Shown here piece by piece: positions 45,378-55,936 of a stretch of 64,000 nt of DNA. The stretch spans positions 8,426,344-8,490,343 of the forward strand of contig OZ007511.1 in the NCBI GenBank assembly GCA_963931865.1. Reading direction: 5' to 3'. The first letter of the stretch is position 1. Each line of letters starts with the position of its first letter. This DNA is from Axinella damicornis. Taxonomy: Eukaryota > Porifera > Demospongiae > Axinellida > Axinellidae. Made by a program: the position numbers and the translations under genes. A model generated the notes under the pieces. The model did not search any database, had not been told where the DNA came from, and saw only the letters and a program-made list of their open reading frames with translations.

Positions 45378-47659
45378 CTATGTTCCATGCGAGGAGTTGC
45401 ATTTCAACTCTGCAGACCATGTAGCAGTAATCTGGTCATGGGTATAGCTGGAATAGTGTCTGATAATGTCTGTGTATGCTTCCTGTTGAGCCTGTACATG
45501 GAGATAGAAGCAACCATTAGGTCATGTGGTCTGAGTACCATTACCTCCACTGAAGGTCTGATAAATACCAACACGTTCATTAGAGGTCATGGGCATAGCA
45601 ACTAGTGGCTACCAAATACTAGGGATACGTATCCACATCATGCCTCACACACATGCCACATCATAACCTAACCACGTACTTACGAGTATGATCGATCTAA
45701 CTAGTGTGAATTTGAGAGTGTGGGCTGTAACTGAGATAAGCATGCCGATTACATTCAACTCCACATGTAGCTGCTCTAGCCCTGAAGGCCACACTCGCTT
45801 GTACCCTAGCCTCTGGCTACGTGAGACTATCGTGGAGTTGCAGTACAAACAGATGTCGACTGCGCTGACTGTTTGACTCCATATGTAGCTGCTCCAGCTC
45901 TGCAAGGTTGTACTTCTTGTACCGTCGAACCCTCGTTGGATGAGGGGCGGGTCAAGAGACTACATCATTCCTACTTGTCGGAATCCTTTAGCGCCACATT
46001 ACAGTACTCAGCAATATCCTATACAGGGCTTTTCCAAACCCTTGCAACAGCCACAGCTGGTTGCGTTAAGTGGACAATTAATTTTGTGGTCGAAACTTCA
46101 TATGTGTGAAACTCTAGTAACTTAATAGAGGCCAAAGTTCAGTGCTTAAGTACAGTTGTATAGCCCTGCCTGCACTCCATATATGGAATGGTCTACGCAA
46201 TGCAATTCGCTTTGAGCATTTTAGTGTAGTGTTGCAAGAATTCCGAAAACCCTGTAGCAATTGGTTCTTGGACGTCAACTGACAGTACTTAGTCGCAAAC
46301 AAATTTGCAATGTTTCGATTACCATCTTGTGATCGAAACGTTTACTTTGCAAGCCTGAAGAAGATCACACGACGGTGATCGAAACATTGCAAATTAAAAC
46401 TTGATTGCGAACTACTGTCAACGTCCAAGAACCAATTGCTATAGAAACTTGTCGGGACTCGGTAAACTACTGAGGGTCACACGGTGTATCACAAACTGTC
46501 CTACTGCAAGTTTGCTAGCCACGTTCTCAGGTTTTTAGTCACTTGCAGTTTTCCATACGACAAAAAGCTGGGCAGGGCCTGGTAACGAGGCTTATCCTGC
46601 AAATACAGATGGGGGAGGCTTGGGAGATGTGTTCATGTGCGAGACATTTAGTAGACAGTGGGTTGACACATGGGGGTGCTCAACCATAATAATGATGGTG
46701 ACCCACATACATGTAGTACATGTATGTACCGAAAAATTTGAGTGGTATTGCTGTTGCCTTGTGAATTAATGCTTGGGCCTCCAAGCTTTGGACAAGGTAT
46801 AAGGACTAGCATTGTTCCAAGGCCTTTGCCACCTCCAATCAATGATTCCTTGCGGTAAGAAAATGTGAAGGTGGAAGGCCTAGGAGATTTGCTCGTGTAT
46901 GGTCAGACAGAGAGTAGACACATGAGCAGCGTGGATTAACATAATACCTTTCCTCTCTCTATTTCCTGTCTCCTCCTCTCCCTCTCCCTCATTTCCTCCT
47001 CCTTCCTCCTACTCCATTCAGAGAACCGCACCTTTGTCCTGGCGTCCAGATGCTCTTGTTTCTGTGAGGCCAAGAATCAAGGAATACTGTAGGACTGGTT
47101 GCCACAACATAGTCTCCCAAAAGAGCACCCCCCCCCCCCCCCCCCCCCTTTTTTTTTGAGTCTCCTGTATAGGGTCAAAGTCTACTTGCATGAGTACCCA
47201 CCAATCTCATGGGAGAATATGGTGTTAGGTAGTGCTGAAAAGGTGGAGAAGACAGCGTCATTGCAGTTTTGCGAGAATAGCAACCAATGACACAAGAGTG
47301 GAAAATGGAAAACGTGTGCTCTCTGATCCGTGAGAACACCCACCCCCTCTTTGATGGATATGGAAGGTGCACCAGCCATGGGCGCTCTTTTGTGAGACTA
47401 CACTGCTTGTCTTGAATTTGAGCACAAATTGTCAAAACTTTGAGCACAATACATTTGTCACACATTCCTCAAGCCAGGGAGCCTCCAAGTAAAATCAGGG
47501 AGCCATCAACGCAAGGCAAGGAGCCAGGCAAACCAGGGAGCAAGAGAGCCACCAAGCCACATGCATGCAAAACCAGTCCTGTCCTTCAGTATTCAATCCG
47601 CTTATTATGGTACATCTCACACCTACTGTAAAGAAAGGATTGCTTCACACACCGCACAT

Positions 47660-47727
<68 letters not shown>

Positions 47728-50600
47728 CTCTACAACTTGTCTTGTTTTCTGAGCAGTCTTCTTCTGTCTCAGCTCGCTGATCCTTCTGTCTTCATCTGCC
47801 TTGGCTGCCAGCCACTCCCGATAAGAGCACTCTGTCTTCCTGGCATGCTCAATGGCTTCCTCCTTCTCCTTGTACTGCTTCTCCAGCTGCTCATGCTACA
47901 TACACAATGAACATGAAGTTCTTGTGAGGTAACTATGGACGTACCAAATTCATCATCTCGGGTTATGAGTTTTTAACTTTCACACAAGTGCTCTTGCAGC
48001 TATCCTGTACACAATCATGACTCTCTAACCACACCCACTTATTAATGACTTTTCAACAGTCCTCTTGGCCAATGACCACCTGTCCAGACTGAGAAAAGCT
48101 TAATTGCTAGATGTGGAGGCCTTACGAGGTGAGAGGCCAACCAAGGCCTTTACACTTTAGAATGAACACGAATGGTATGAGGAAATTCAGAAGAGTGCCA
48201 ATTGGCTACTAGCATTGTCAATGCCCATGTGAGAGCCTACATGTACATTTGATGACGGGGAGAATGGAGGAGGGAAAGGAGGGACAGCAGGGAGAGGGGG
48301 AGGAGGGAGAGGAGGGAGACGGGGAGGAGGGAAAGGAGGGACAGCAGGGAGAGGGGGAGGAGGGAAAGGAGGGACAGCAGGGAGAGGGGGAGGAGGGAGA
48401 CGGGGAGGAGGGAGTGGAGGGAGAGGAGGAGGAGGGAGAGGGGGAGGAGGGAGAGGGGGAGGAGGGAGAGGGGGAGGATGTAGAGGGAGGAGAAGGGAGA
48501 GGGGGAGGATGGAGAGGAGGAGGGAGGGAGGGAGGGAGGAGGGAGAGGGGGAGGATGGAGAGGGGGAGGATGAAGAGGAGGATGAGGGAGAGAGGGAGGA
48601 GGGAGAGGGGAGGAGGGAGGGGGAGAGGAGGGAGAGGGAGAGGAGGGGGAGGAGGGAGAGGGAGAGGAGGAGAGGGGGAGGAAGGAGAGGGGGATGAGGG
48701 AGAGGGGGAAGAGGGAGAAAGGGGGTACATGTAGGGGAGGGTAGAAACATGCAACCAGGTAGAGTAAGCCAGAGTGCTCGACTAGCCTCGTTCCCAGGCC
48801 CCGCCCAGCTTTTCATCACTTGCAGTACGGAAAATCCAGCCCTGAACAGATTCATTGATAGGCCATGCCCATCTCCTGCCCATTAAATTTTGGTGATAGA
48901 CGGTACTTTGCCATGCAGCTCACCGCTCTTCTCCTTCCAGTTTGTCTTCTCACTGCTTCTTCATGAGCTTTTCTTAGAATCCACTTCTCCCACGCAGTCA
49001 GCTGTGGCTCTGCATGGGAAGGACAACTTGGGATGGAGGGTCTCTTATTCTGTTATTAACGCATGGTCCAAGACTATGAACTTCTAGTCTACAGCAACAG
49101 TTATTTTTATTACTGGTAACAGTTGAGTACAATGTGTAATGCACATGGAAAAGTGGAACCTCTACAATCTAAATACAGGCGTTTTGTCCTTTGGAGAGAG
49201 GTTGAGGTTGGGAGTTGGATGATTGTGGTCTGACAGACAGCATCCTTAAAATAATCTCAGTGAATATGATCAGTGGTTTCCTGTTCCTGCTAGCTAGGCT
49301 TCCTAATAATATTCAGCTGCTGGTGAGGCTTGCTAACTGCAGCTGATAATTGATGTCCTCACAAGTAGGCTGTCTTGACTGATGTCCAGCAGTTATAATT
49401 TCCTCTGTCCCTATTGCAGAGAGTCCGCTATCGGAGGTGTCACTGCAAGCGATTAACACAAACTCTAAAACACCAGAGATCAACAGATCCGTACACTTTC
49501 TCCGACCCTATGCCATGGATGACATAGAATATTCCTTCAGTATACTTCAAGAAACACACACGTGACCTTTGACCTCTTGGAGCCAATGTCACAACAGGCT
49601 ATATAGGACATAGAGACATAGATAATAGAGCATAAATAGAGACAATTTGAGACAGAGTTGGAAACAACCCTTCATAGCTTTGGTGGCATTTCCTGTCTGT
49701 ATACAGCTATTTTTGATCAGTGAACGTGTGGCCCTGTCTGTTTGGCATAATTTAACTGTCATGTGGTATATCAAACGAACATGTATGATCGGTAGCCATC
49801 GATTAGTAGCCTCGTTCCAGCCTGGGACCGAGGCTAATCGATCTGTAGCATGCTGTTTTTCTTACTGCTCGGGGCCAAGCAAATTAGGAGGGTTTGGGAA
49901 GGACTAGCCGCGTACCCAGGCCTTCAAATCGGGGGGAGGGGGGGGGGGGGGGGGGGGGGAAGGCCTGGTATAAACTGTCGCTTAAAATCTTGGAAAATAG
50001 GATATCTCGGTATTCTTCGGTGAAACGATGACATCGAATGACGTCTACGTTTACATTCCTAGAAGAACCGCAACGAACGACGAGTAGCAATCATGGCGTG
50101 CAAAAGTTCCGGTGGTAGTAGTTTCTCTGAGGCTCTTTCCTATGCTTTGCGAAGGCTGAAAATGACACGGATGACTGTGAAAGAAGAGTAGCACTCCTCC
50201 ATGAGAGCTGTGTACGAAGGCAGCGACGTGTTCGTGTGGCTAGCTACCTACTGGCTATGGCAAGAGCCTGTGCTACCAAGCGCTCCCTTTCCTCATGGAC
50301 AAGCTACAAGAGCTGTGGTGTGCTTGTTGTGAGCCCTTTGATCGCTCTCATGCACGCAAACGTCATCGGTTAAGCCCAACGTCACAATTAAAACGCATGC
50401 GCAAACAGTGTATACCAGGCCTTCCCCCCGCGATTTGAAGGCCTGGGTACGAGGCTAGGGAAGGACGTCATAGCTTGCTTACCTTCTTCTTGAACTCCAC
50501 TCTTGTCAAGCACCGTCCTCCTCCTGGCCACCGGTGGGTCAACGCCATCCCGTCTTCCTGCCCCTCCCATCTGGTCCAGAGAGTCTATGGAAAAGTTCAT
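45378..50600 (-). CDS. CCDC34-like coiled-coil protein (four exons)
   Basis: Proposed exons 50600-50483, 49009-48924, 47895-47728 and 45491-45378 have GT-AG borders and fully consistent phases, giving 161 residues. Exon 2 encodes LTAWEKWILRKAHEEAVRR and exon 3 a charged helix with YREWLAAK, both typical of CCDC34-family (DUF4207) W-E-x-W and W-L-x-x-K patterns. Known CCDC34 is a cytoskeletal or cilium-linked coiled-coil protein. Exon 4 begins like the exon at 63610-63413 (AQQ...EAYT) but lacks 27 bp and then diverges, so this copy has an altered, shortened C-terminus. Intron 1 holds the RecQ-bearing element 49905-50457. Further small exons may be missing. Confidence 0.6.
45484..45892 (+). repeat. 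Duplicated segment, copy 1
   Basis: Nearly identical to 63603-64000 except for small indels near 45493 and 45573. The second copy continues past the window end. It is intronic to the CCDC34-like gene in both places. Confidence 0.9.
46250..46441. repeat. Palindromic element with hammerhead-like core
   Basis: The arms (gcaattggttcttggacgt... and its inverse) enclose 46355-46385, which reads CTGAAGA, a gatcac/gtgatc stem, then GAAAC. Same design as 20395-20566 but a different sequence. Confidence 0.5.
46514..46592. mobile_element. Decayed TAGCCTCG-type hairpin
   Basis: tagccacgttctcaggtt and the inverse ggcctggtaacgaggct, with cacttgcag inside as in 42132 and 48784. Confidence 0.45.
46807..46895. 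mobile_element. Decayed hairpin element
   Basis: tagcattgttccaaggcctt...cacctcca with the inverse ggtggaaggcctagga. A weak member of the TAGCCTCG class. Confidence 0.4.
47128..47148. repeat. Poly-C run (21 bp)
   Basis: Followed directly by a T run. Confidence 0.7.
47662..47724. repeat. (CA)n microsatellite
   Basis: About 31 dinucleotide units. On the minus strand it begins within a few bases of the exon-3 donor of the CCDC34-like gene. Confidence 0.9.
48256..48722. repeat. GGGGAGGAGGGAGA-type minisatellite
   Basis: Purine-rich on the plus strand with higher-order units (gggacagcagggagaggggg). Long open frames on both strands are artefacts. It lies in an intron of the CCDC34-like gene. Confidence 0.85.
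48784..48850. mobile_element. Solo end of a TAGCCTCG-type element
   Basis: tagcctcgttcccaggcccc followed by cacttgcagtacgg. No matching right end. Confidence 0.45.
49420..49565 (+). other. Candidate terminal exon, plus strand
   Basis: Acceptor ccctattgcag, then an open frame (SPLSEVSLQAINTNS..., ...DDIEYSFSILQE) to TGA at 49563-49565. Unidentified. It would lie antisense in intron 1 of the CCDC34-like gene. Confidence 0.3.
49807..49836. mobile_element. Minimal TAGCCTCG hairpin (30 bp) with near-perfect 9-bp TSD
   Basis: tagcctcgttccag joined to cctgggaccgaggcta. The flanks atcgattag and atcgatctg agree at 7 of 9 positions. Two bare ends appear to behave as one insertion. Confidence 0.7.
49905..50457. 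mobile_element. TAGCCTCG-type element carrying a broken RecQ-like exon
   Basis: 553 bp. TIRs of about 75 bp (tagccgcgtacccaggcctt; right end inverted) include a G run at 49931-49959. The flanks 49896-49904 and 50458-50466 are both gggaaggac. The interior 50093-50355 is a helicase remnant (next entry). It sits in intron 1 of the CCDC34-like gene, about 25 bp from the donor. Confidence 0.92.
50093..50355 (+). pseudogene. N-terminal RecQ-like helicase remnant inside the element
   Basis: From ATG 50093 about 32 residues lead to an in-frame TAG, after which VYEGSDVFVW continues. A short indel shifts to the frame of LPTGYGKSLCYQALPF (motif I, 50247-50290), and another shift gives VLVVSPLIALM (motif Ia) before a stop. 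Same order as the helicase at 29533-30947. DEAH and later motifs are deleted. Confidence 0.82.
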
Positions 50601-50681
50601 CCAATGCTGCCAATGCATGGGTACGCGCGATGTATATAATGGTGCGTCCCAGAGTTCTGCTTCCCAGAATCCAAGGCCGCC

Positions 50682-50965
50682 TTAGGCCACTACAAATTAA
50701 ACTTTAGTTTCCCGTCCTCCGCCCGCCCCACCCAGAGAAGACCGCATGGTTGACCATTATTGCTCTTTGCATCATTATTAGCCTGCGCTTCAACCGCAAT
50801 GTCAGTTATCTATGGTTTCTTGTGTTATCTTTGCTTTATTCGTTGCTGCTTGGCCGTACAGGTAATTATATTCACAGTAATGAATAATGGTAATGGCCCG
50901 CCCGCCCGCATTCAATTTCTAAGAAGTGTGGACGGGAAACTAAAGTCTAATTTGGAGTGGCCTTA
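50682..50965. mobile_element. Inverted-repeat element (284 bp)
   Basis: ttaggccactacaaattaaa... and the inverted ...ctaatttggagtggcctta share cgggaaactaaag. The plus-strand open frame crossing it (50760-51113) is not accepted as a gene. Confidence 0.7.
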
Positions 50966-51135
50966 CATCTCCACGGTAACCGCGCCTCTTGAGTTCCTAG
51001 CAGGAATACGATCACTAGAGCGACCGTATATCCTTGGAAATCTCGCCGCCGGATGTGGCGACGAAATTTCCTGGAGACGTCCGATCCGTTATGAGCAGTT
51101 CATGCAGTTGTAAAGCGTACCGCTGCATAATTTAA

Positions 51136-52227
51136 ATGCTGTACAAACTTACTACTTGTATTTGCAAGACGAGGCACAAGTGCGAAATGTTGTTCCTGGC
51201 CTTTGTAGCTACCCTAGCCATGGTCTCCCTTCCCACTCCGTCTGCCAGCCAGGAAGACACCATCCCTGCCAGTGTGATATTCAGCAATAGTCAACAGGTT
51301 GTATGCCCTTCTGATGAGGTGTGGGAATCAACACGCGATGAAACAACCCAGAACAATCGAAACTTGATACGTAACACAATTCTGCCGACCCTTTGTCTAG
51401 CTGGTCAAACCCAGACCAGCGCTGTAGCCTCCTGCAGTGAAATCCCCTCAAGCTGTCCTTCTGAGTACTACTGGGTTAGGAATTCCAATGGCACTGCAGT
51501 GCAGGTCTACTGTGACATGGACAGAGTGTGTGGCTGCAACAGTACTGGTGGGTGGACACGTGTAGCGAATCTAAATATGAGTGACCCATCCCAACAGTGC
51601 CCAGGTGATTGGATCCTGCAACCATTCAGCTCAGAACCAAGGAGGCTATGTGGAAGGAGGAGCAGTAGTGGAGGATGCAGCCCAGCTGTGTACAGCACTT
51701 ATGGGTTCAGCTACAACCAAGTGTGTGGACGAGTGACAGGTTATGCATATCGGTCGCCAGATGCGTTTGGACAAACCAGTCCATGGACCATAGAAGGCCC
51801 CTATGTGGATGGAGTATCTCTCACACATGGACCTCCTGGAACAAGGCAACACATCTGGACCTTTGCTGCTGGAATTCAGGAGACCGTCAGTGTCCGCTTC
51901 CCTGATTTTTCTTGTCCCTGTGTGAGTGCATCAGCCGCCGCAAGTCCCTCCTACGTTGGAAATGACTACTTCTGTGAGAGTGGGAATGCTGGCACAGGAT
52001 TCAGGAGTGTACTCTATTCGAGTGACCCACTCTGGGATGGTCAGGGCTGCGGATCCCCTCCCTGCTGTGAGTTGAACTCCCCACCGACACCTGGGGTGAC
52101 TGCCCCCTGGTTCTGCAAGCAGATGATCCAGGCCACAACTGACAGTATTGAAGTTCGCATTTGTGGGGATCAATTCCTTACAGATGAAGATATTCTAATT
52201 GAACGTATTGAACTCTACATCCGCTGA
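51136..52227 (+). CDS. Secreted cysteine-rich protein, sponge-type fibrinogen-like family
   Basis: A single-exon frame of 363 residues from ATG 51136. An internal Met at residue 18 (51187) gives the better signal peptide (MLFLAFVATLAMV...SAS) and may be the true start. An N-terminal region with VYCDM and GGWTRVA resembles the start of fibrinogen-related domains. It is followed by conserved blocks DAF, YVDGVSLTHG, HIWTFAAG, CPC, YVGNDYFCESG and PLWDGQGC, ending IERIELYIR. I associate this block pattern with a family expanded in demosponges. Many cysteines suggest an extracellular, disulfide-bonded product; ligand unknown. Its end and 3' flank are partly duplicated at 54332. Confidence 0.75.
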   Translation: MLYKLTTCICKTRHKCEMLFLAFVATLAMVSLPTPSASQEDTIPASVIFSNSQQVVCPSDEVWESTRDETTQNNRNLIRNTILPTLCLAGQTQTSAVASCSEIPSSCPSEYYWVRNSNGTAVQVYCDMDRVCGCNSTGGWTRVANLNMSDPSQQCPGDWILQPFSSEPRRLCGRRSSSGGCSPAVYSTYGFSYNQVCGRVTGYAYRSPDAFGQTSPWTIEGPYVDGVSLTHGPPGTRQHIWTFAAGIQETVSVRFPDFSCPCVSASAAASPSYVGNDYFCESGNAGTGFRSVLYSSDPLWDGQGCGSPPCCELNSPPTPGVTAPWFCKQMIQATTDSIEVRICGDQFLTDEDILIERIELYIR

Positions 52228-52229
52228 AC

Positions 52230-53530
52230 TATTATGTCGTGTACATGAGATTGTGTTTTCCTTGTTGTGGATATGTATATCACTGTTATCACATTACCTA
52301 CAACTGCAAACAGCGAAGATAAAATTAATATTAAACCTCCTTATGGATTCTCGGGGCTACAGGGTGCATTGGTATTAAATTGCTGCTATAATAATTATTT
52401 AGCACCAAAATATGATATTTGGCACATGCATTTCTCTATGACCAATGTCGGCGCTAAAAGTCCACTCCATTTTTTTGTTGAGAATTCAGTACAGTACCTC
52501 AAACGCAACCATCATGCAATTGCCAGGTCTGTAGCAGTGACTTTTTGTTGCCTCAAAATGGCATGTGTATAATTATTGTTGCCCCAACTACATTCCCAAA
52601 CCCTAAAACTTTCTTTTAGCACCAAAGTGTTACGTAATTACATTTGAAACTGACACTTTGGGAGCTAATAAAGCAGCACATTTTGTTAAGTAACAACAGA
52701 TCTGCATGTACTATAATATGTACATTGTATAAACCTAAAGGAATTTGATAATTCACCAATAAGGTTCAAAGACCATATTATATGCTACATATGCATCCAA
52801 CTGGACCAGTATTATAAGGTAGCTAAGTAGCTACCTGCTGCTGACACCCAGCATTTTTACTAGCTGGACACAAAGACCACTGGGCTATCTTCTGCTGAAG
52901 TAGTGCCAATGCCTGATAATTAACGGAGCCAGGGAAACCCTTAGCTACTGCAGGTTATCGTTACAAAGACACACTCAGTGCAGCAGTTGATATACTGTTA
53001 ACTAAACAGGAAAGAAGAGATCAACATGCATGTGGAGAGAGTGAAGAATGCTAACTTTTGGAACTGTCTCTCTTGTGCTGACAAGCTGAAATTTGGAGGC
53101 TCTGAACAGGAAGTGTAGCTAAGCCACATTATTTTGCACTGACATCATCAACGGTTACTGTGATATGGATTGAGGATGTTGTGGGTGTATAATGTGTTTC
53201 CTGTATTCTGTGATATGGATTGAGGATGTTGTGGGTGTATAATGTGTTTCCTGTATTCTGTGATATGGATTGAGGATGTTGTGGGTGTATAATGTATTTC
53301 CTGTATTTGAGTAGAGTTCTACTTTTGTCACCAGTAGCTACCTAGGCCATGTCATTGAATAGAATAGCCAATATTTACTCTGTGGTTTTCCTGGAGTGGT
53401 TGTGTTTACAATACTGCATGTACCGTTAGCTAGATCCGTTGGTTTTGTATACCGGTGTCAATTGTTGGTTGTCAGGTTTGCTTTGTTCAATTGGTGTCGA
53501 CCAGCTACTGTGCTAGCTCAACCTGTTTTT
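52230..53530 (+). repeat. Duplicated 3'-flank segment, copy 1
   Basis: Parts match 54332-54996 (from ctctacatccgctgaa through to gtggttttcctggagtg) and then 60188-60315. No gene beyond the stop at 52227. 53530-54330 shows nothing recognised. Confidence 0.75.
53161..53308. repeat. 50-bp tandem repeat, three copies
   Basis: Units begin tgatatggattgaggatgtt and end tttcctgtattctg. The copies differ by a base or two. The paralog at 54835 has a single diverged unit. Confidence 0.92.
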
Positions 53531-54331
53531 AATGGAATCATTATCTGGCTACGTGCAACCTCTAATTTCCACAACAATCGAAGTATATAGCTATAGGCTC
53601 CATGCACCAAATGTCAAACTATTATCATGGATGCACAATAAAGTCTCACTTGAGCTCATAACTTTGCTTGCTCACAATTTTCCACATTGCCACATGATAT
53701 CAATTGCTCATTGCCATCAACTTGACGATTTGATGTTGTTTTAGTTAAACCTATAATGCATTTTAGTATGGCATATTTCACTTTAGTAATCATAAGGGAG
53801 GATCGATTGGCCGGCAGTATTAGAATTTCCATATTTTACACACTGTACTGTTATCATAATACGCATTTTATGGACAAAGAATGAGAATTGACAAGCATAA
53901 CTGATGGCAGATGTTAGCAACATTGACTCTGAATCACCAGTAATAACAGTAACAAGAATGTAAAACAATTCTCAAAAATCTTACTCCCCATCTTGAAAAC
54001 GTTAGATCCCATGTCCCATAACCTATCCCATAACCTATGGCCGAACCTATTTCTATTGGCATGCTTCATCCCATTTCCATTGCTTTCAAGATGTATTGAT
54101 ATTAGCATAAAAGGGGAAGCTTGAGAGGGTGCATGGGCATTCACCCTTCACCAGATAGCTCAAATGATAGTTATGCATGTACTACATTGTAGACAGTATA
54201 TTGTAGTCAAAATTGGTGAAAAAGTGACGTTTTTGAGCCTCTGCTCTGGTAGCTACCAATAGTGCTGGTGGGTTTCACTGCTTGATTTGGCTATGTGCAA
54301 AAATGTAACTTTAAATTTGTAACTGCATGTG

Positions 54332-54996
54332 GACTCTACATCCGCTGAAGTATTATGTTGTGTACATGAGATTATTGTGTTTTCCTTCATACATGTATAT
54401 CACTGTTAACACATTACCTACAACTGCAATCAGTGAAGAGGAACATTAAACCTTGCATATAAATTCTTATAGCCTCGTTCCCAGGCCTACCCCATTTTTG
54501 CTGTTCTTCGGTCAGTTCCGTTGACAATAATACACGGATCCGTGTATTATTGTCAACGGAAACCGAAGAACAGAAAAAACGGGGCAGGCCTGGGAACGAG
54601 GCTAAAATTCTTATGGGTATTCTCCACTCCGGGCTCGTTTGGCTGCTACAGGGTGCAATTGGCAATGTTGGTGCTAAAAATGAAAAAGTGCCCTCCTAAT
54701 TTTGTTGTTTCTAGGATTCAGTACAGTACCGGTACAGTAGCTCCCCCGGGTACCTAAAAAAGCAACCATCATGCAATGGCCAGGTCTGCACCATGCAGTG
54801 ACTAGGTCCAGGGTGAATTGTGCACTGACATCATCAATGTACTGCATAGGATGTTTGTGGGTGTATAATGTGCGTTTTGCATGCATGCATGTATTTTGAG
54901 TAGAGTTCTGTTTGTCACCGGTAGCTACCTAGGCCATGTCATTGAATAGAATAGCTAATATTTACTCTGTGGTTTTCCTGGAGTGATCATCATACC
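54332..54996 (+). repeat. Duplicated 3'-flank segment, copy 2
   Basis: Matches copy 1 with several deletions and carries the extra element 54470-54604. It ends at ctggagtg and resumes at about 60188. Confidence 0.75.
54470..54604. mobile_element. Near-perfect palindromic TAGCCTCG element, 9-bp TSD
   Basis: 135 bp. Both halves are inverted copies from tagcctcgttcccaggcct to the centre (acggatccgt). The flanks 54461-54469 and 54605-54613 are both aaattctta. Confidence 0.93.
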
Positions 54997-55713
54997 GTCC
55001 CGGAATTTCCGGGACTGTCCCAGAAACTGACCTTTTGTCCTGCTGTCCCGGAAATTATTGGAGCGAGCCTGAGCGAGCCCCACATAGAAGAGTTTGCTGT
55101 AAATTTTCTTTAACTTGTGTACGTCCATTAACTACCTTGCCGGTGCACCAGGTTGTGGGCAGGAGGATCACAAGCTGCCGGGCAGAGCCTCACTCCAAGA
55201 GGCTGTACACTCTGCATGCATGTGCAGCTCGTATACGCCACTCCTCCTGCCCCAATATATATATCCTGTATAGTGATTGGGGTTAGTGAGCCCCCCTAAC
55301 CTTGACAGGGGTCACCTATCCCATGAGAAACTTACCCCAATCCTACAGGAATGATTATCCACTCCTGGATCCCTGATGCCCGGCCTACAGACTGAAGATC
55401 CCTGAATATAGCCATCGTGTATTTCATTCACCTGAACCCATAATGCACCTCACATGTACATGCATGAAAGAGGGAGTATACATAGAAAACTAGTGATGCA
55501 TGCAAGGAATGACTGCAAATTAATTGGGGCGAGCGTGAGCGAGCCCCACATAGACGAGTTCAATGTGAATTTTCTTTATTTCTATATTTCTACGAGGGGC
55601 AACCGCACTCCTGGTAGCCTTTGCAACGCCGGCTGCGACTCGCCGTAGCGCTTATCACAGTTAGTTCCAATTAACGCACAAGCTATTGCCACGTGGCAAC
55701 CACGAACGCTAGC

Positions 55714-55936
55714 AATGGCGACCAAAGGGAAGACACGAAATATAACAGCACTTACAACCTTGCCAGCACGGTGAGTTTTGGTATGTAAGCGTCAGTAAAC
55801 AACAGCGATTACGGCTGTGTGGTCAGAATCTTCGTGGGCCCTTCGTATGACTGTACTGGCCACCAACGTCGAAGAGAACGATCGAGCAATGGCGGCCGAC
55901 GGCACGACAAAAGCGCTTGTATCTCCACCACCAAGG
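55714..55936 (+). other. Two tandem first-exon-like units
   Basis: atggcgaccaaagggaagac... ends at gtgagttttgg, and atggcggccgacggcacgac... ends at gtgagtttcag. Each is a short ATG frame followed by a consensus donor, with related flanks. Possibly duplicated promoter plus first exon. Confidence 0.35.

Noticed and set aside
48187..48855. Minus-strand proline/leucine/serine-rich frames and plus-strand Gly/Glu-rich frames
   Set aside because: Caused by the GGGGAGGAGGGAGA minisatellite, which lies in an intron of the CCDC34-like gene.
50760..51113. Plus-strand frame with a hydrophobic start
   Set aside because: Mostly inside the inverted-repeat element 50682-50965, no known domain, no splice support.
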